Assembly (NCBI GenBank): GCA_015492355.1
Contig: WGFF01000018.1
Location: forward strand, 1-6,468
From: Deltaproteobacteria bacterium
GTDB taxonomy: Bacteria; Desulfobacterota; GWC2-55-46; S146-73
Direction of reading: 5' to 3'
DNA length: 6,468 nt
Position 1 is the first letter of the stretch. Each line of letters begins with the position of its first letter. Below are positions 1 through 6,105 of this stretch, piece after piece. Below the pieces are notes generated by a model, which had not been told where the DNA came from, ran no database searches, and saw only the letters and a list, made by a program, of their open reading frames with translations. The position numbers were made by a program, and so were the translations under genes.

Positions 1-2
1 AC

Positions 3-215
3 TGCAATCTCGGAAGGATATTCCTCCTCAATGGACAGAAGGCTACTGCTATAAAGGCTTTCAGAAGAGGGCTTGCCTTCGATAGCAGTCATCCAGGGCT
101 AATAGAAGAGATAAAAAAACTCGGCATCCGTCGTAAGCCCATTATTCCCTTTCTGCCAAGAAGCAATCCCATAAATAAGTTCCTGGGACTCCTTGCCAAG
201 CGTCTCGGCCTTTGA
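3..215 (+). CDS. C-terminal part of a TPR-repeat protein (5' end outside the window)
   Basis: An open frame runs from the window edge to a TGA at 213-215, giving 70 residues and no start codon, so this is the 3' end of a gene that begins upstream. Residues 2-35 fit the second half of a tetratricopeptide motif: an N-L-G opening, a small-residue helix turn at A-x-K-A-F-R-R-G-L, and a closing HP. The tail is basic and hydrophobic, with an I-P-F-L-P-R-S-N-P segment followed by NKFLGLLAKRLGL. TPR proteins are protein-interaction scaffolds; the partner cannot be told from this piece. An ATG overlaps the stop (TGATG at 213-217), but the frame it opens is not convincing as a gene. The reading frame and TPR character are seen directly; the full protein's role is unknown. 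Confidence 0.75.
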   Translation, partial: CNLGRIFLLNGQKATAIKAFRRGLAFDSSHPGLIEEIKKLGIRRKPIIPFLPRSNPINKFLGLLAKRLGL

Positions 216-285
216 TGTCCCGGGTCTTCATAGAGACTTTTTCTGTTTTTCTACCTGCACTCATCGTGGGTCTAAAAAGGTGGGT

Positions 286-312
286 GGGTCAGGTCTCTGG
301 AAGACCTGACCC
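286..312. repeat. Perfect 11-bp inverted repeat (hairpin) downstream of the TPR gene
   Basis: GGGTCAGGTCT at 286-296 is the exact reverse complement of AGACCTGACCC at 302-312, with a 5-nt loop CTGGA. It lies about 70 bp after the TPR gene stop and could end or stabilise that transcript. However, it is followed on the + strand by TGGGGGCTTT rather than a U-run. On the - strand a CCTTTTT run lies several bases beyond the stem. A terminator role is therefore possible but not shown. Confidence 0.6.
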
Positions 313-408
313 TGGGGGCTTTAAAGGAGGGAGAAGTTTAAGGGGGCAAAGCCCTATAACTATCTCATTAAGTACGACTCTTTTATACCATCTGCCAAAG
401 GTACAGTT

Positions 409-426
409 CTGTGATGTAAGTCACAG
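409..426. promoter_or_regulatory. CRP/FNR-superfamily-type operator palindrome
   Basis: CTGTGA-TGTAAG-TCACAG is a perfect 6-bp dyad with a 6-bp spacer. The core (410-425) matches the TGTGA-N6-TCACA arrangement bound by CRP, and also by relatives such as HcpR in sulfate reducers and related bacteria. It lies 130 bp upstream of the radical SAM start and just before the 92-bp repeat. No clear promoter could be paired with it, so activator or repressor action is undecided. The dyad is seen directly; the factor is inferred. Confidence 0.45.
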
Positions 427-442
427 GATGGTGTTTTTACCA

Positions 443-534
443 GACCCCTTTCCCAGAAGACTTTAGATTAAAAGTTTTGGGGAAGGGAGTGTGAGGGAAA
501 CCCCTTTTACAAAAGGGGTTTCCCTCAGGATAGA
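443..534 (+). repeat. 92-bp structured repeat, copy 1
   Basis: It aligns without gaps to 6077-6168, with 85 of 92 positions identical by my count. It has two folding modules. The first (446-487) pairs CCCTTTCCC with GGGGAAGGG, then after a 2-nt bulge pairs 457-464 with 471-478 around an AGATTA loop. The second (492-527) is a perfect 17-bp inverted repeat with a 2-nt centre AC. Both copies have the same orientation and sit just before a same-strand gene. No open frame, terminal duplication or T-run is evident. It resembles a short non-autonomous palindromic element (REP- or MITE-like). The repeat is seen directly; its class is inference. Confidence 0.85.
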
Positions 535-555
535 TACCGGTTTCAAGGTTGGTTT

Positions 556-1473
556 ATGACCCGCAGGACCACTCGCTACTATTCCCTTTCAGATTACCTG
601 AGGGAACACCTTGGCTACAGGGCGTTCAGGGTGGGATTGTACTGTGGATTCACCTGCCCGAACAGGGACGGTACAAAGGGTTCAGGGGGATGTATATACT
701 GTGAACCCTCTACCCTCATCCCCCGCGGTGTGGAACAGGGAATGACCGTTACAGAGCAGATAGACCTGGGGATAGAGAGGATAAGGAAGAGGTACCGTAC
801 AACCAAGGTCATAGCCTATTTTCAGGTGAATACCAGTACATACAGTAACCCCCAACACCTCAAAAACCTGTACACCGAAGCCCTCCGTCATCCCGATGTT
901 GCTATTCTTTCTGTATCCACAAGACCCGACTGTGTGGACGAGGAGATATTCGACCTCCTGGTGGAGATCAAAAAGGAAAAGCCCCTCTGGCTCGAACTCG
1001 GGCTTCAATCAGCCAGTAACAGTACACTGAGGCTTATTAACAGGGGGTATACGGTCGAGGACTTTTCAAGGGCAGTGGATATGGCGCATGAACGGGGCAT
1101 ACAGGTATGCGCCCATGTGATACTCGGTCTGCCAGGTGAGACAAGAAAGGATATGCTCAACACCATGAGATATCTCTCCTGTAAGGGTGTATGGGGTGTC
1201 AAGTTCCACCATCTGCAGGTTATAAGGGGTACACCCCTTGAAGGGATGTACAGGAGTGGCAGGGTAAGGGTGCTCGAACTTGAAGAGTATATAGATCTCG
1301 TGGTAGAATGTCTCGAACTTTTAAAACCCCATACGGTTGTTCACAGGCTTGTGGGGGATGTGCCAGGGAGGTTCCTTGTAGCCCCACTGTGGGGTGCGGG
1401 CAAACAGGAGATTATAGAGGGTATTATAAGGAGACTCGAACAGAGGAATACCTTTCAGGGGGCGCGTCTGTGA
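556..1473 (+). CDS. TIGR01212-family radical SAM protein (YhcC/YtqA-like)
   Basis: This 305-residue protein opens with the family hallmark YYSLSDYLREHLG (8-20). The cluster motif GFTCPNRDGT...GGCIYC follows, giving C34-x11-C46-x2-C49 to hold the [4Fe-4S] cluster that cleaves S-adenosylmethionine. Further family blocks are YFQVNTSTY (88-96), STRPDC (121-126), LELGLQS (146-152), HVILGLPGE (187-195), KFHHLQVIRGT (216-226) and RLVGDVPGRF (264-273). Length is normal. The ATG at 556 places YYSL where the family has it; an AAGG about 7 bp upstream is only a weak ribosome site. The B. subtilis relative YtqA (renamed MnmL) takes part in making mnm5s2U at the tRNA wobble position, but its methylase partner MnmM is not next door here, so that role is only a candidate. 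The gene probably shares a transcript with the small gene 7 bp downstream. Confidence 0.93.
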   Translation: MTRRTTRYYSLSDYLREHLGYRAFRVGLYCGFTCPNRDGTKGSGGCIYCEPSTLIPRGVEQGMTVTEQIDLGIERIRKRYRTTKVIAYFQVNTSTYSNPQHLKNLYTEALRHPDVAILSVSTRPDCVDEEIFDLLVEIKKEKPLWLELGLQSASNSTLRLINRGYTVEDFSRAVDMAHERGIQVCAHVILGLPGETRKDMLNTMRYLSCKGVWGVKFHHLQVIRGTPLEGMYRSGRVRVLELEEYIDLVVECLELLKPHTVVHRLVGDVPGRFLVAPLWGAGKQEIIEGIIRRLEQRNTFQGARL

Positions 1474-1480
1474 GGCAGAG

Positions 1481-1720
1481 ATGGCAACGAAGGAAGAGAT
1501 AAGGGAAGAGAACAGAAAGATACGTTACCTTCAGAGGCTTGCAGACCTCACCATGCTGTTGATAATGAATACGGATATGTCCCTCCAGGAGGCTACAAGA
1601 ACCATCGCCTCTCTCAGGGGGTTTGCACTCAGACTCTTTCCAGGAAAGGAGAGTACCTTTGAACTTATCTACGGCAGGAGATTCAGAAGGCTTCTGGCAG
1701 AGAAGTACGGGCTTCACTGA
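1481..1720 (+). CDS. Small conserved protein of unknown function (79 aa)
   Basis: The gene starts 7 bp after the radical SAM stop. A GAGG overlapping that stop (1472-1475) serves as ribosome site, so the two are almost certainly cotranscribed. The protein is charged and predicted all-helical. Residues 3-20 are rich in Glu, Arg and Lys, residues 21-30 form a Leu/Met-rich helix, and SLQEATRTIASLRGFAL (34-50) forms another. The motif FPGKESTFELIYGRRFRRLL (53-72) closes the protein. There are no cysteines, no signal peptide and no membrane segment. I recall similar 75-85-residue hypothetical proteins in Nitrospirota and deltaproteobacteria, with the same FPGKExTFxLIYxxRF tail, but no assigned role. 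Codon use matches the neighbours, which argues for a real gene. Confidence 0.8.
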   Translation: MATKEEIREENRKIRYLQRLADLTMLLIMNTDMSLQEATRTIASLRGFALRLFPGKESTFELIYGRRFRRLLAEKYGLH

Positions 1721-1770
1721 TTGGGGTCTTTACTGATGTTATGTGAATCAGACTTACATGAGCAGACCAC

Positions 1771-2841
1771 ATGGCTGATCCGAGGATAAGAAGGCTTGCA
1801 TCCATACTCGTTGGTCATTCCCTCAATGTAAAGAGGGGCGAGACCGTACTTATAAGTGCGTCCTCTGAGCTCGCAAAACCCCTTGTCCTGGAACTCTTCA
1901 GGGAGGTACTCAAACGGGGCGGACATCCCCTTACGAGTATATCCTTCGAGGAGACTCTAAACATATTCTATACAACAGCCTCAAGGACACAGATAATGCA
2001 CCTTCCAAGGACCAGACTCTACGAGGCAAGGAACGTCGATTGTGTCATAAACATAAGGGCACCTGTGAACAAGAAGGGACTTTCAGGTATAGACCCCGGG
2101 CTTATAGGTCTCAGAAGCAAGGCCCTGAAACCCATAAGCGATGTGATAGTCAACACAAAGCGATGGGTGCTGTGCAACTTTCCCACCAATGCACTTGCCC
2201 AGGAGGCTGACATGAGCCTTGAGGAATACGAGGACTTCCTTTACAGGGCGACAAATATAGACTGGAAGAAGGTAAAGAGCAGAGAGATGAAACTCAAAAG
2301 ACTCCTCGACAGGGGTAGCAGGATAAGGATAGTGGGCAGGGATACGGATATCACCATCGGTATAACCGGGAGGAAAGCCATCCCATGTTATGGTGAGAGG
2401 AACATGCCCGATGGAGAGGTCTTTTTATCACCCCTTGAGAGTTCTGCAGAGGGATATATCTACTTTGAAATGCCAGCCATATATCAGGGACGTGAGGTTA
2501 CAGGTATAAGGCTCAGGTTCAAAAAGGGTAGAGTGGTCGATGCAAGGGCGGACAAGAACGAGGATTTTTTGTACGCCATGCTGAACACAGACAGGGGGGC
2601 AAGATATCTGGGAGAGGTCGGCATAGGGGTCAATTACGGGATAAAGAGGTTCTCAAAGGATATACTATTTGATGAAAAGATAGGTGGTACTGTACATCTT
2701 GCGGTGGGCAAGTCCTACAGGTCAGCAGGTGGCAGGAACAGATCCGCAATACACTGGGATATGATCAAAGACCTCAGGGGAAATGGTGCCATATACATAG
2801 ATGGCAGGCTGATTCAGAAAAACGGAAGATTCCTCATCTAA
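1771..2841 (+). CDS. M29-family metalloaminopeptidase (thermophilic aminopeptidase type)
   Basis: This 356-residue protein should remove N-terminal residues from peptides in the cytoplasm with a two-metal centre. All six ligand positions known from the AmpS/AmpT/PepS family can be placed. They are E216 in NMPDGEVF, E282 in LGEVGIG, H309 and Y316 in HLAVGKSY, and H328 and D330 in HWD. The E-to-E spacing of 66 and the H-to-Y spacing of 7 match the family. The protein is shorter than the roughly 410-residue classical members, with a shorter loop between H309 and H328. The ATG at 1771 is the only possible start nearby, because an in-frame TGA lies at 1759-1761. The ribosome site is weak. A 50-bp gap separates it from the gene before, and the gap includes the imperfect dyad 1741-1759. 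Function is inferred from the intact ligands. Confidence 0.9.
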   Translation: MADPRIRRLASILVGHSLNVKRGETVLISASSELAKPLVLELFREVLKRGGHPLTSISFEETLNIFYTTASRTQIMHLPRTRLYEARNVDCVINIRAPVNKKGLSGIDPGLIGLRSKALKPISDVIVNTKRWVLCNFPTNALAQEADMSLEEYEDFLYRATNIDWKKVKSREMKLKRLLDRGSRIRIVGRDTDITIGITGRKAIPCYGERNMPDGEVFLSPLESSAEGYIYFEMPAIYQGREVTGIRLRFKKGRVVDARADKNEDFLYAMLNTDRGARYLGEVGIGVNYGIKRFSKDILFDEKIGGTVHLAVGKSYRSAGGRNRSAIHWDMIKDLRGNGAIYIDGRLIQKNGRFLI

Positions 2842-2880
2842 GTAAAGGTCGTCCTTTCTGCAGGCATGGAAAGGTATCCT

Positions 2881-2914
2881 GAATCCCATCAAAGAGGCGG
2901 GCTTGAGGTTCTCA
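2881..2914 (-). repeat. Degraded inverted copy of the IS605-like end found near 6232-6265
   Basis: Read on the - strand, this segment aligns without gaps to 6232-6265 on the + strand, at 25 of 34 positions. The best block, 2881-2901 against 6245-6265, matches at 18 of 21, including GGCGGG and GAATCCCA. It starts TGAGAA and ends GGGATTC on that strand, like the better preserved copy. The central stem is partly broken. It sits between the aminopeptidase gene and the gmhA promoter. The similarity is seen in the sequence; calling it a relic of a TnpB-type element end is inference. Confidence 0.45.
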
Positions 2915-3001
2915 TGGGAGGACTCTCTCAAGGATTCTTTCCCCACATGACGGGACAGACCGCAGGAATCAATCCATTAGAAACCCACCTGATTTAAAGA
3001 C

Positions 3002-3031
3002 TTGACAATCATTTCTTTCAGAAGTTAATAT
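3002..3031 (+). promoter_or_regulatory. Sigma70-type promoter of the gmhA-argH-lysA operon
   Basis: A perfect -35 box TTGACA (3002-3007) is followed by an 18-bp spacer and a -10 box TAATAT (3026-3031), four of six consensus positions. Transcription would begin near 3038, giving a leader of about 17 nt before the gmhA ATG at 3055. AGGG at 3041-3044 then acts as the ribosome site. Since the downstream genes overlap each other, this is the only obvious promoter for the whole operon. Confidence 0.65.
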
Positions 3032-3054
3032 CAAAAATCCAGGGTATCGTTGAT

Positions 3055-3645
3055 ATGGAAGGGATAATAAAAAGGGCTGTAAAGGAGAGCCTCTCTGTAA
3101 AGGAGGGTTTTTTTTCATCCACTAAGAATATCAACCTTATCTTGAGGTCCGTAGACCTCATAGTGGATACATTCAAACAGGATGGAAGGCTTCTTATAGC
3201 AGGCAATGGTGGGTCTGCTGCTGATGCCCAGCACCTTGCAGGGGAATTTGTGAATCGTTTTGAACTCACAAGACCCCCCCTCCCTGCCATCGCCCTTACA
3301 ACGGATACATCTGTGCTTACGAGTATCGGAAACGATTTCTCCTTTGACGAGGTCTTCTCCAAACAGGTAAGGGCACTGGGCAGGCAGGGTGATATCCTTC
3401 TTGCCATATCCACGAGTGGTAGTTCCACCAACGTTGTCAGGGCTGTTGAGGTGGCTGGTTCCATGGGTATAAAGACCATAGCCCTCACAGGCAGGGATGG
3501 TGGAAGACTCGCCCAGAAGGTGGATATACTCCTGAATGTGGACTCCACATCCACACCAAGGATACAGGAGGTCCATACAATGGTCTGTCATATACTGTGT
3601 GAGCTTGTGGAGCGGAAACTATTTGGAGAGGAAGTGTCCCGGTGA
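3055..3645 (+). CDS. gmhA: Phosphoheptose isomerase (D-sedoheptulose 7-phosphate isomerase)
   Basis: This 196-residue single-SIS-domain protein converts sedoheptulose 7-phosphate to D-glycero-D-manno-heptose 7-phosphate, the first step toward the ADP-heptose of the LPS inner core. Visible signatures are GNGGSAADAQH (50-60), LTTDTS (81-86), NDFSFDEVF (93-101), STSGSS (119-124) and TPRIQEVHTMVCH (167-179). H60, E64, Q171 and H179 fall at the spacings of the GmhA metal-binding and catalytic residues, including the E64/H179 acid-base pair. Length is typical of GmhA. The usual STSGNS phosphate loop has Ser in place of Asn here, a mild change. Start choice: first ATG after the promoter, with AGGG 10 bp upstream. 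It overlaps the next gene by 4 bp. Other heptose genes are not in the window. A broader SIS phosphosugar isomerase is possible but less likely. Confidence 0.88.
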   Translation: MEGIIKRAVKESLSVKEGFFSSTKNINLILRSVDLIVDTFKQDGRLLIAGNGGSAADAQHLAGEFVNRFELTRPPLPAIALTTDTSVLTSIGNDFSFDEVFSKQVRALGRQGDILLAISTSGSSTNVVRAVEVAGSMGIKTIALTGRDGGRLAQKVDILLNVDSTSTPRIQEVHTMVCHILCELVERKLFGEEVSR

Positions 3646-4586
3646 GGTTCAAGCCCCTGAGTCCAAAGGGTATAAAGACCTACTCCCTGAAGGAGAGAAA
3701 GAGCAAGGTCGGTGTGGAGAGCCTTGCCAAGGTGGAGGGGTGTGGTGGTTCGTTCAGGGATTTTCTCGAAGGTCTGCCTGATGTACTTGCAGTAAGGTCC
3801 CTCAGGGAGACTGCAAGGGCTGTGGCAGATGCACACAGGGCGGGAAAGCCCGTTGTTATAGCCATGGGGGCGCATGTGATAAAGGTGGGTTTGAGTCCCA
3901 TGGTGATAGACCTCATGAGAAGGGGTGTTGTGAGTGCGGTCGCAATGAATGGGGCGTGTATAGTCCACGATTTCGAGATAGCCTATGCAGGATGTACATC
4001 AGAGGACGTGGATAGAGAACTCCAGAGTGGTAACTTCGGTATGGCAGAGGAGACAGGACGTATACTGAATAACGCCATAAAAAGGGGCAGTAGAAAGGGT
4101 ATCGGAAGATCAATAGGTGAGCTGATAGCAGGATCGCGCTACCCTTACAAGGACAAGAGCATCCTTTCTGCCGGTGTTCTCTATGATGTGCCTGTCACAG
4201 TCCATGTTGCACTCGGCACAGACATACTCCACATCCACCCGCAGATGAGCGGGCAGAAGACAGGCGAGGCATCCATGAGGGATTTCAGGATATTCTGTTC
4301 TGTCATAAGCTCCCTTGAGGGTGGTGTGTACATGAATATCGGCTCTGCGGTGGTACTGCCAGAGGTCTTCCTTAAGGCACTCACACTCGTAAGAAACCTG
4401 GGCTACAGGGTCAGGAACTTCACAACGGTCAATATGGACTTCATACAGCACTACAGACCACTTACAAATGTTATAAGGCGACCCACCAAGGAAGGTGGAA
4501 GGGGTATATCCCTTACAGGACATCACGAGATAATGTTGCCCCTTCTTTACTGGGCTATAATTGAGGAACTGAAAGGGGAGAGATGA
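3642..4586 (+). CDS. Conserved protein of unknown function, possible distant deoxyhypusine-synthase-like fold
   Basis: The gene starts with GTG at 3642, overlapping the gmhA stop (GTGA), with GGAGAGGAAG (3625-3634) as ribosome site. The 314-residue product has no signal peptide or membrane helix. It carries highly patterned blocks: GAHVIKVGLSP (76-86), NGACIVHDFE (103-112), TSEDV (119-123), FGMAEET (132-138), VHVALGTDILHIHP (187-200), NIGSAVVLPEVFLKAL (232-247), DFIQHYRP (266-273) and TGHHEIMLPLL (292-302). The His/Asp/Glu-rich blocks suggest an enzyme with a nucleotide- or metal-binding centre. The order of a Gly-rich strand-helix opening (70-115) followed by an NGA/HDFE block is reminiscent of the NAD-binding domain of deoxyhypusine synthase. 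The catalytic-lysine motif of that enzyme is not apparent. I recall such proteins as hypothetical in several phyla. Its substrate is unknown; tight coupling to gmhA and argH hints at small-molecule metabolism. Confidence 0.8.
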   Translation: MRFKPLSPKGIKTYSLKERKSKVGVESLAKVEGCGGSFRDFLEGLPDVLAVRSLRETARAVADAHRAGKPVVIAMGAHVIKVGLSPMVIDLMRRGVVSAVAMNGACIVHDFEIAYAGCTSEDVDRELQSGNFGMAEETGRILNNAIKRGSRKGIGRSIGELIAGSRYPYKDKSILSAGVLYDVPVTVHVALGTDILHIHPQMSGQKTGEASMRDFRIFCSVISSLEGGVYMNIGSAVVLPEVFLKALTLVRNLGYRVRNFTTVNMDFIQHYRPLTNVIRRPTKEGGRGISLTGHHEIMLPLLYWAIIEELKGER

Positions 4587-5965
4587 GGAACAAAAAGCCC
4601 TGGTCAGGAAGATTCTTAGAGCCAACGAACAGGCTTGCAGAACGGTTCAATGCATCCATCTCCTTTGACAAGAGGCTTTACAGGTGGGATATCCTCGGCT
4701 CAAAGGCACATGCAATGGCGCTCTGGAAGGCTGGGATACTCACAGAGAGGGAATATAAGAGGATTACAAGGGCTCTATCTATTATAGAAAGGGAGATAGA
4801 AAAGGGTAGATTCACCTTTACACCCGATATGGAAGACATACACATGGCTATAGAAAGGCGCCTTATAGAAAAGATAGGTCCCCTTGGTGGAAAGCTCCAT
4901 ACGGGCAGATCGAGAAACGACCAGATTGCACTCGATATGAGGCTCTATCTGAAGGATGAGATAAGGGATATCCTTTCCCTGCTCCATGAACTCAAGAGGG
5001 CTATTGTAAAGGTTGCAAAGGAGAATATGGACTGTATCATGCCGGGATACACCCATATGCAGAGGGCGCAGCCTGTACTCCTGAGCCACCACATGCTTGC
5101 GTACTACGAGATGCTCAAGAGAGATAGGGCAAGGTTTGAGGCATGTCTCAGGCGGGTGGACTCCATGCCCCTTGGCTCAGGTGCCCTTGCAGGGAGCCCG
5201 TACAACCTCGATAGATACCTTGTAGCAGAGATTCTCGGTTTTTCAACGGTAACAGAGAACAGTCTCGATGGTGTGAGCGACAGGGATTTCATCGTGGAGT
5301 TCATATCCTGTGCATCCATCCTCATGATGCATCTTTCGAGGTTGTGTGAGGAGCTTATTATATGGTCGAGTCAGGAGTTCAGCTTTATAGAACTCTCCGA
5401 TGCCTTTTCAACAGGTTCTTCCATAATGCCACAGAAGAAGAACCCGGACATACCCGAGCTTGTAAGGGGCAAGACCGCAAGGGTCTACGGTAACCTTATA
5501 ACCCTTCTCACCCTCATGAAGGCACTGCCACTTGCGTACAACAAGGACATGCAGGAGGACAAACCACCTCTTTTCGATACAGTGGATACTGTCAAGGATG
5601 TGCTGCGTGTGCTCACACCCATGCTCATGGATATGAGGATAAACAGGGAAGCCATGGCAGATGCGGTAAAAAAGGGTTTCCTCACTGCCACTGATGTGGC
5701 GGACTATCTTGTAAGAAAAGGGATGCCCTTCCGTGATGCACACAGAAAGGTCGGCGCTATCGTTGCCCACTGTATAAGAAAGAACATAACACTTGAAGAC
5801 CTTACCCTGAGGGACTGGAGGAGGTTTTCCACCCTCTTTGAAGAGGATATACTCAGGGCGGTATCCCCTGAACATTCGATCTCCACAAAGACCATATACG
5901 GAGGCACCGCCCTCAGAAGGGTGAAGGAACGCATCAAAAGGGTGGAAAAGGAGATGAAAATATGA
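4583..5965 (+). CDS. argH: Argininosuccinate lyase
   Basis: This cytoplasmic tetrameric enzyme splits argininosuccinate into arginine and fumarate, the last step of arginine synthesis. The 460-residue length is standard. It begins with the family opening KKPWSGRF (4-11) and carries HTGRSRND (106-113), PGYTHMQRAQP (154-164, with the catalytic His158 region), SLDGVSDRDF (227-236) and the superfamily signature GSSIMPQKKNPD (278-289) with the catalytic serine. The C-terminal TATDVADYLVRKGMPFRDAH block (368-387) is also typical. No key residue is missing. The ATG overlaps the stop of the preceding gene (ATGA at 4583-4586), with AAAGGGGAG just upstream. The ATGA at 5962-5965 couples it in turn to the lipoprotein gene. 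argG and other arginine genes are not in view. Confidence 0.97.
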   Translation: MRNKKPWSGRFLEPTNRLAERFNASISFDKRLYRWDILGSKAHAMALWKAGILTEREYKRITRALSIIEREIEKGRFTFTPDMEDIHMAIERRLIEKIGPLGGKLHTGRSRNDQIALDMRLYLKDEIRDILSLLHELKRAIVKVAKENMDCIMPGYTHMQRAQPVLLSHHMLAYYEMLKRDRARFEACLRRVDSMPLGSGALAGSPYNLDRYLVAEILGFSTVTENSLDGVSDRDFIVEFISCASILMMHLSRLCEELIIWSSQEFSFIELSDAFSTGSSIMPQKKNPDIPELVRGKTARVYGNLITLLTLMKALPLAYNKDMQEDKPPLFDTVDTVKDVLRVLTPMLMDMRINREAMADAVKKGFLTATDVADYLVRKGMPFRDAHRKVGAIVAHCIRKNITLEDLTLRDWRRFSTLFEEDILRAVSPEHSISTKTIYGGTALRRVKERIKRVEKEMKI

Positions 5966-6105
5966 GAATCTATCTCCTTATTGTATGCTTTCTTGTATTG
6001 TCTGTATACGGATGCGGTAAGAAGGCACCACCTGTACCGCCTGATGAGGTCTTTCAGGGGGAAAGGCTTTTTTCCTGTCCCCTTTCCCAGAGGGTTTTAG
6101 ATTAG
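5962..6105 (+). CDS. Short LptM/LppL-like lipoprotein, C-terminus formed by repeat DNA
   Basis: An ATG overlapping the argH stop opens a 47-codon frame, with AAAAGGAG (5946-5953) 8 bp upstream. The protein has a one-Arg n-region, a hydrophobic core (residues 4-15) and a lipobox V-Y-G-C with C18 as the lipidation site. It continues CGKKAPPVPPDE, very like the CGxKGPxxxP start of the small lipoproteins LptM (YifL) and LppL. These often precede lysA or dapF, and lysA follows here. E. coli LptM helps mature the LPS translocon LptD. From codon 39 the frame enters the 92-bp repeat at 6077, so residues 39-47 and the TAG stop come from repeat sequence. The native tail was probably lost or replaced. 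The mature part is about 30 residues, which may still be enough for function. Confidence 0.75.
   Translation: MRIYLLIVCFLVLSVYGCGKKAPPVPPDEVFQGERLFSCPLSQRVLD

Larger units (their letters stand above)
216..555. other. 340-bp intergenic region with several symmetric elements
   Basis: No convincing gene lies here. The stretch contains, in order, an 11-bp perfect inverted repeat (286-312), a G-rich segment with a small GGGC-aaa-GCCC hairpin around 344-354, a CRP-type palindrome (409-426) and a 92-bp repeat (443-534). The next gene follows only about 20 bp after the repeat. I found no good -35/-10 pair with normal spacing, and no hairpin followed by a T-run that would make a standard intrinsic terminator. 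Confidence 0.6.

Noticed and set aside
383..388. TTATAC as a -10 box
   Set aside because: No acceptable -35 box lies 16-19 bp upstream, so a promoter here could not be supported.
212..466. 84-codon frame starting at TTG/ATG overlapping the TPR gene stop
   Set aside because: It reads through the 286-312 inverted repeat and ends inside the 92-bp repeat. Its Gly/Arg/Pro-rich middle and codon use do not resemble the neighbouring genes, and no family pattern is visible, although the TGATG overlap is of the coupling type.
492..527. Intrinsic terminator formed by the 17-bp palindrome (also 6126-6161)
   Set aside because: The palindrome is followed by AGGATAGA or AGTATAGA rather than a T-run. Its T4 and A4 are in the middle of the dyad, so standard Rho-independent termination is not supported.
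443..534. CRISPR array
   Set aside because: The repeat occurs as two copies 5.6 kb apart, not as short regularly spaced units, and no cas genes are present.
2844..2857. Terminator AAAGG-tcgt-CCTTT after the aminopeptidase gene
   Set aside because: Only a 5-bp, A/T-rich stem followed by CTGCAGG with no T-run; too weak to call.
3018..3554. Long - strand frame opposite gmhA
   Set aside because: It mirrors the + strand gmhA frame, has no recognisable family and no ribosome site, while gmhA motifs are unmistakable.
4110..4625. 171-codon - strand frame opposite the unknown gene and argH start
   Set aside because: It is a shadow of two well-supported + strand genes, with Cys/His/Tyr-rich composition typical of antisense frames.
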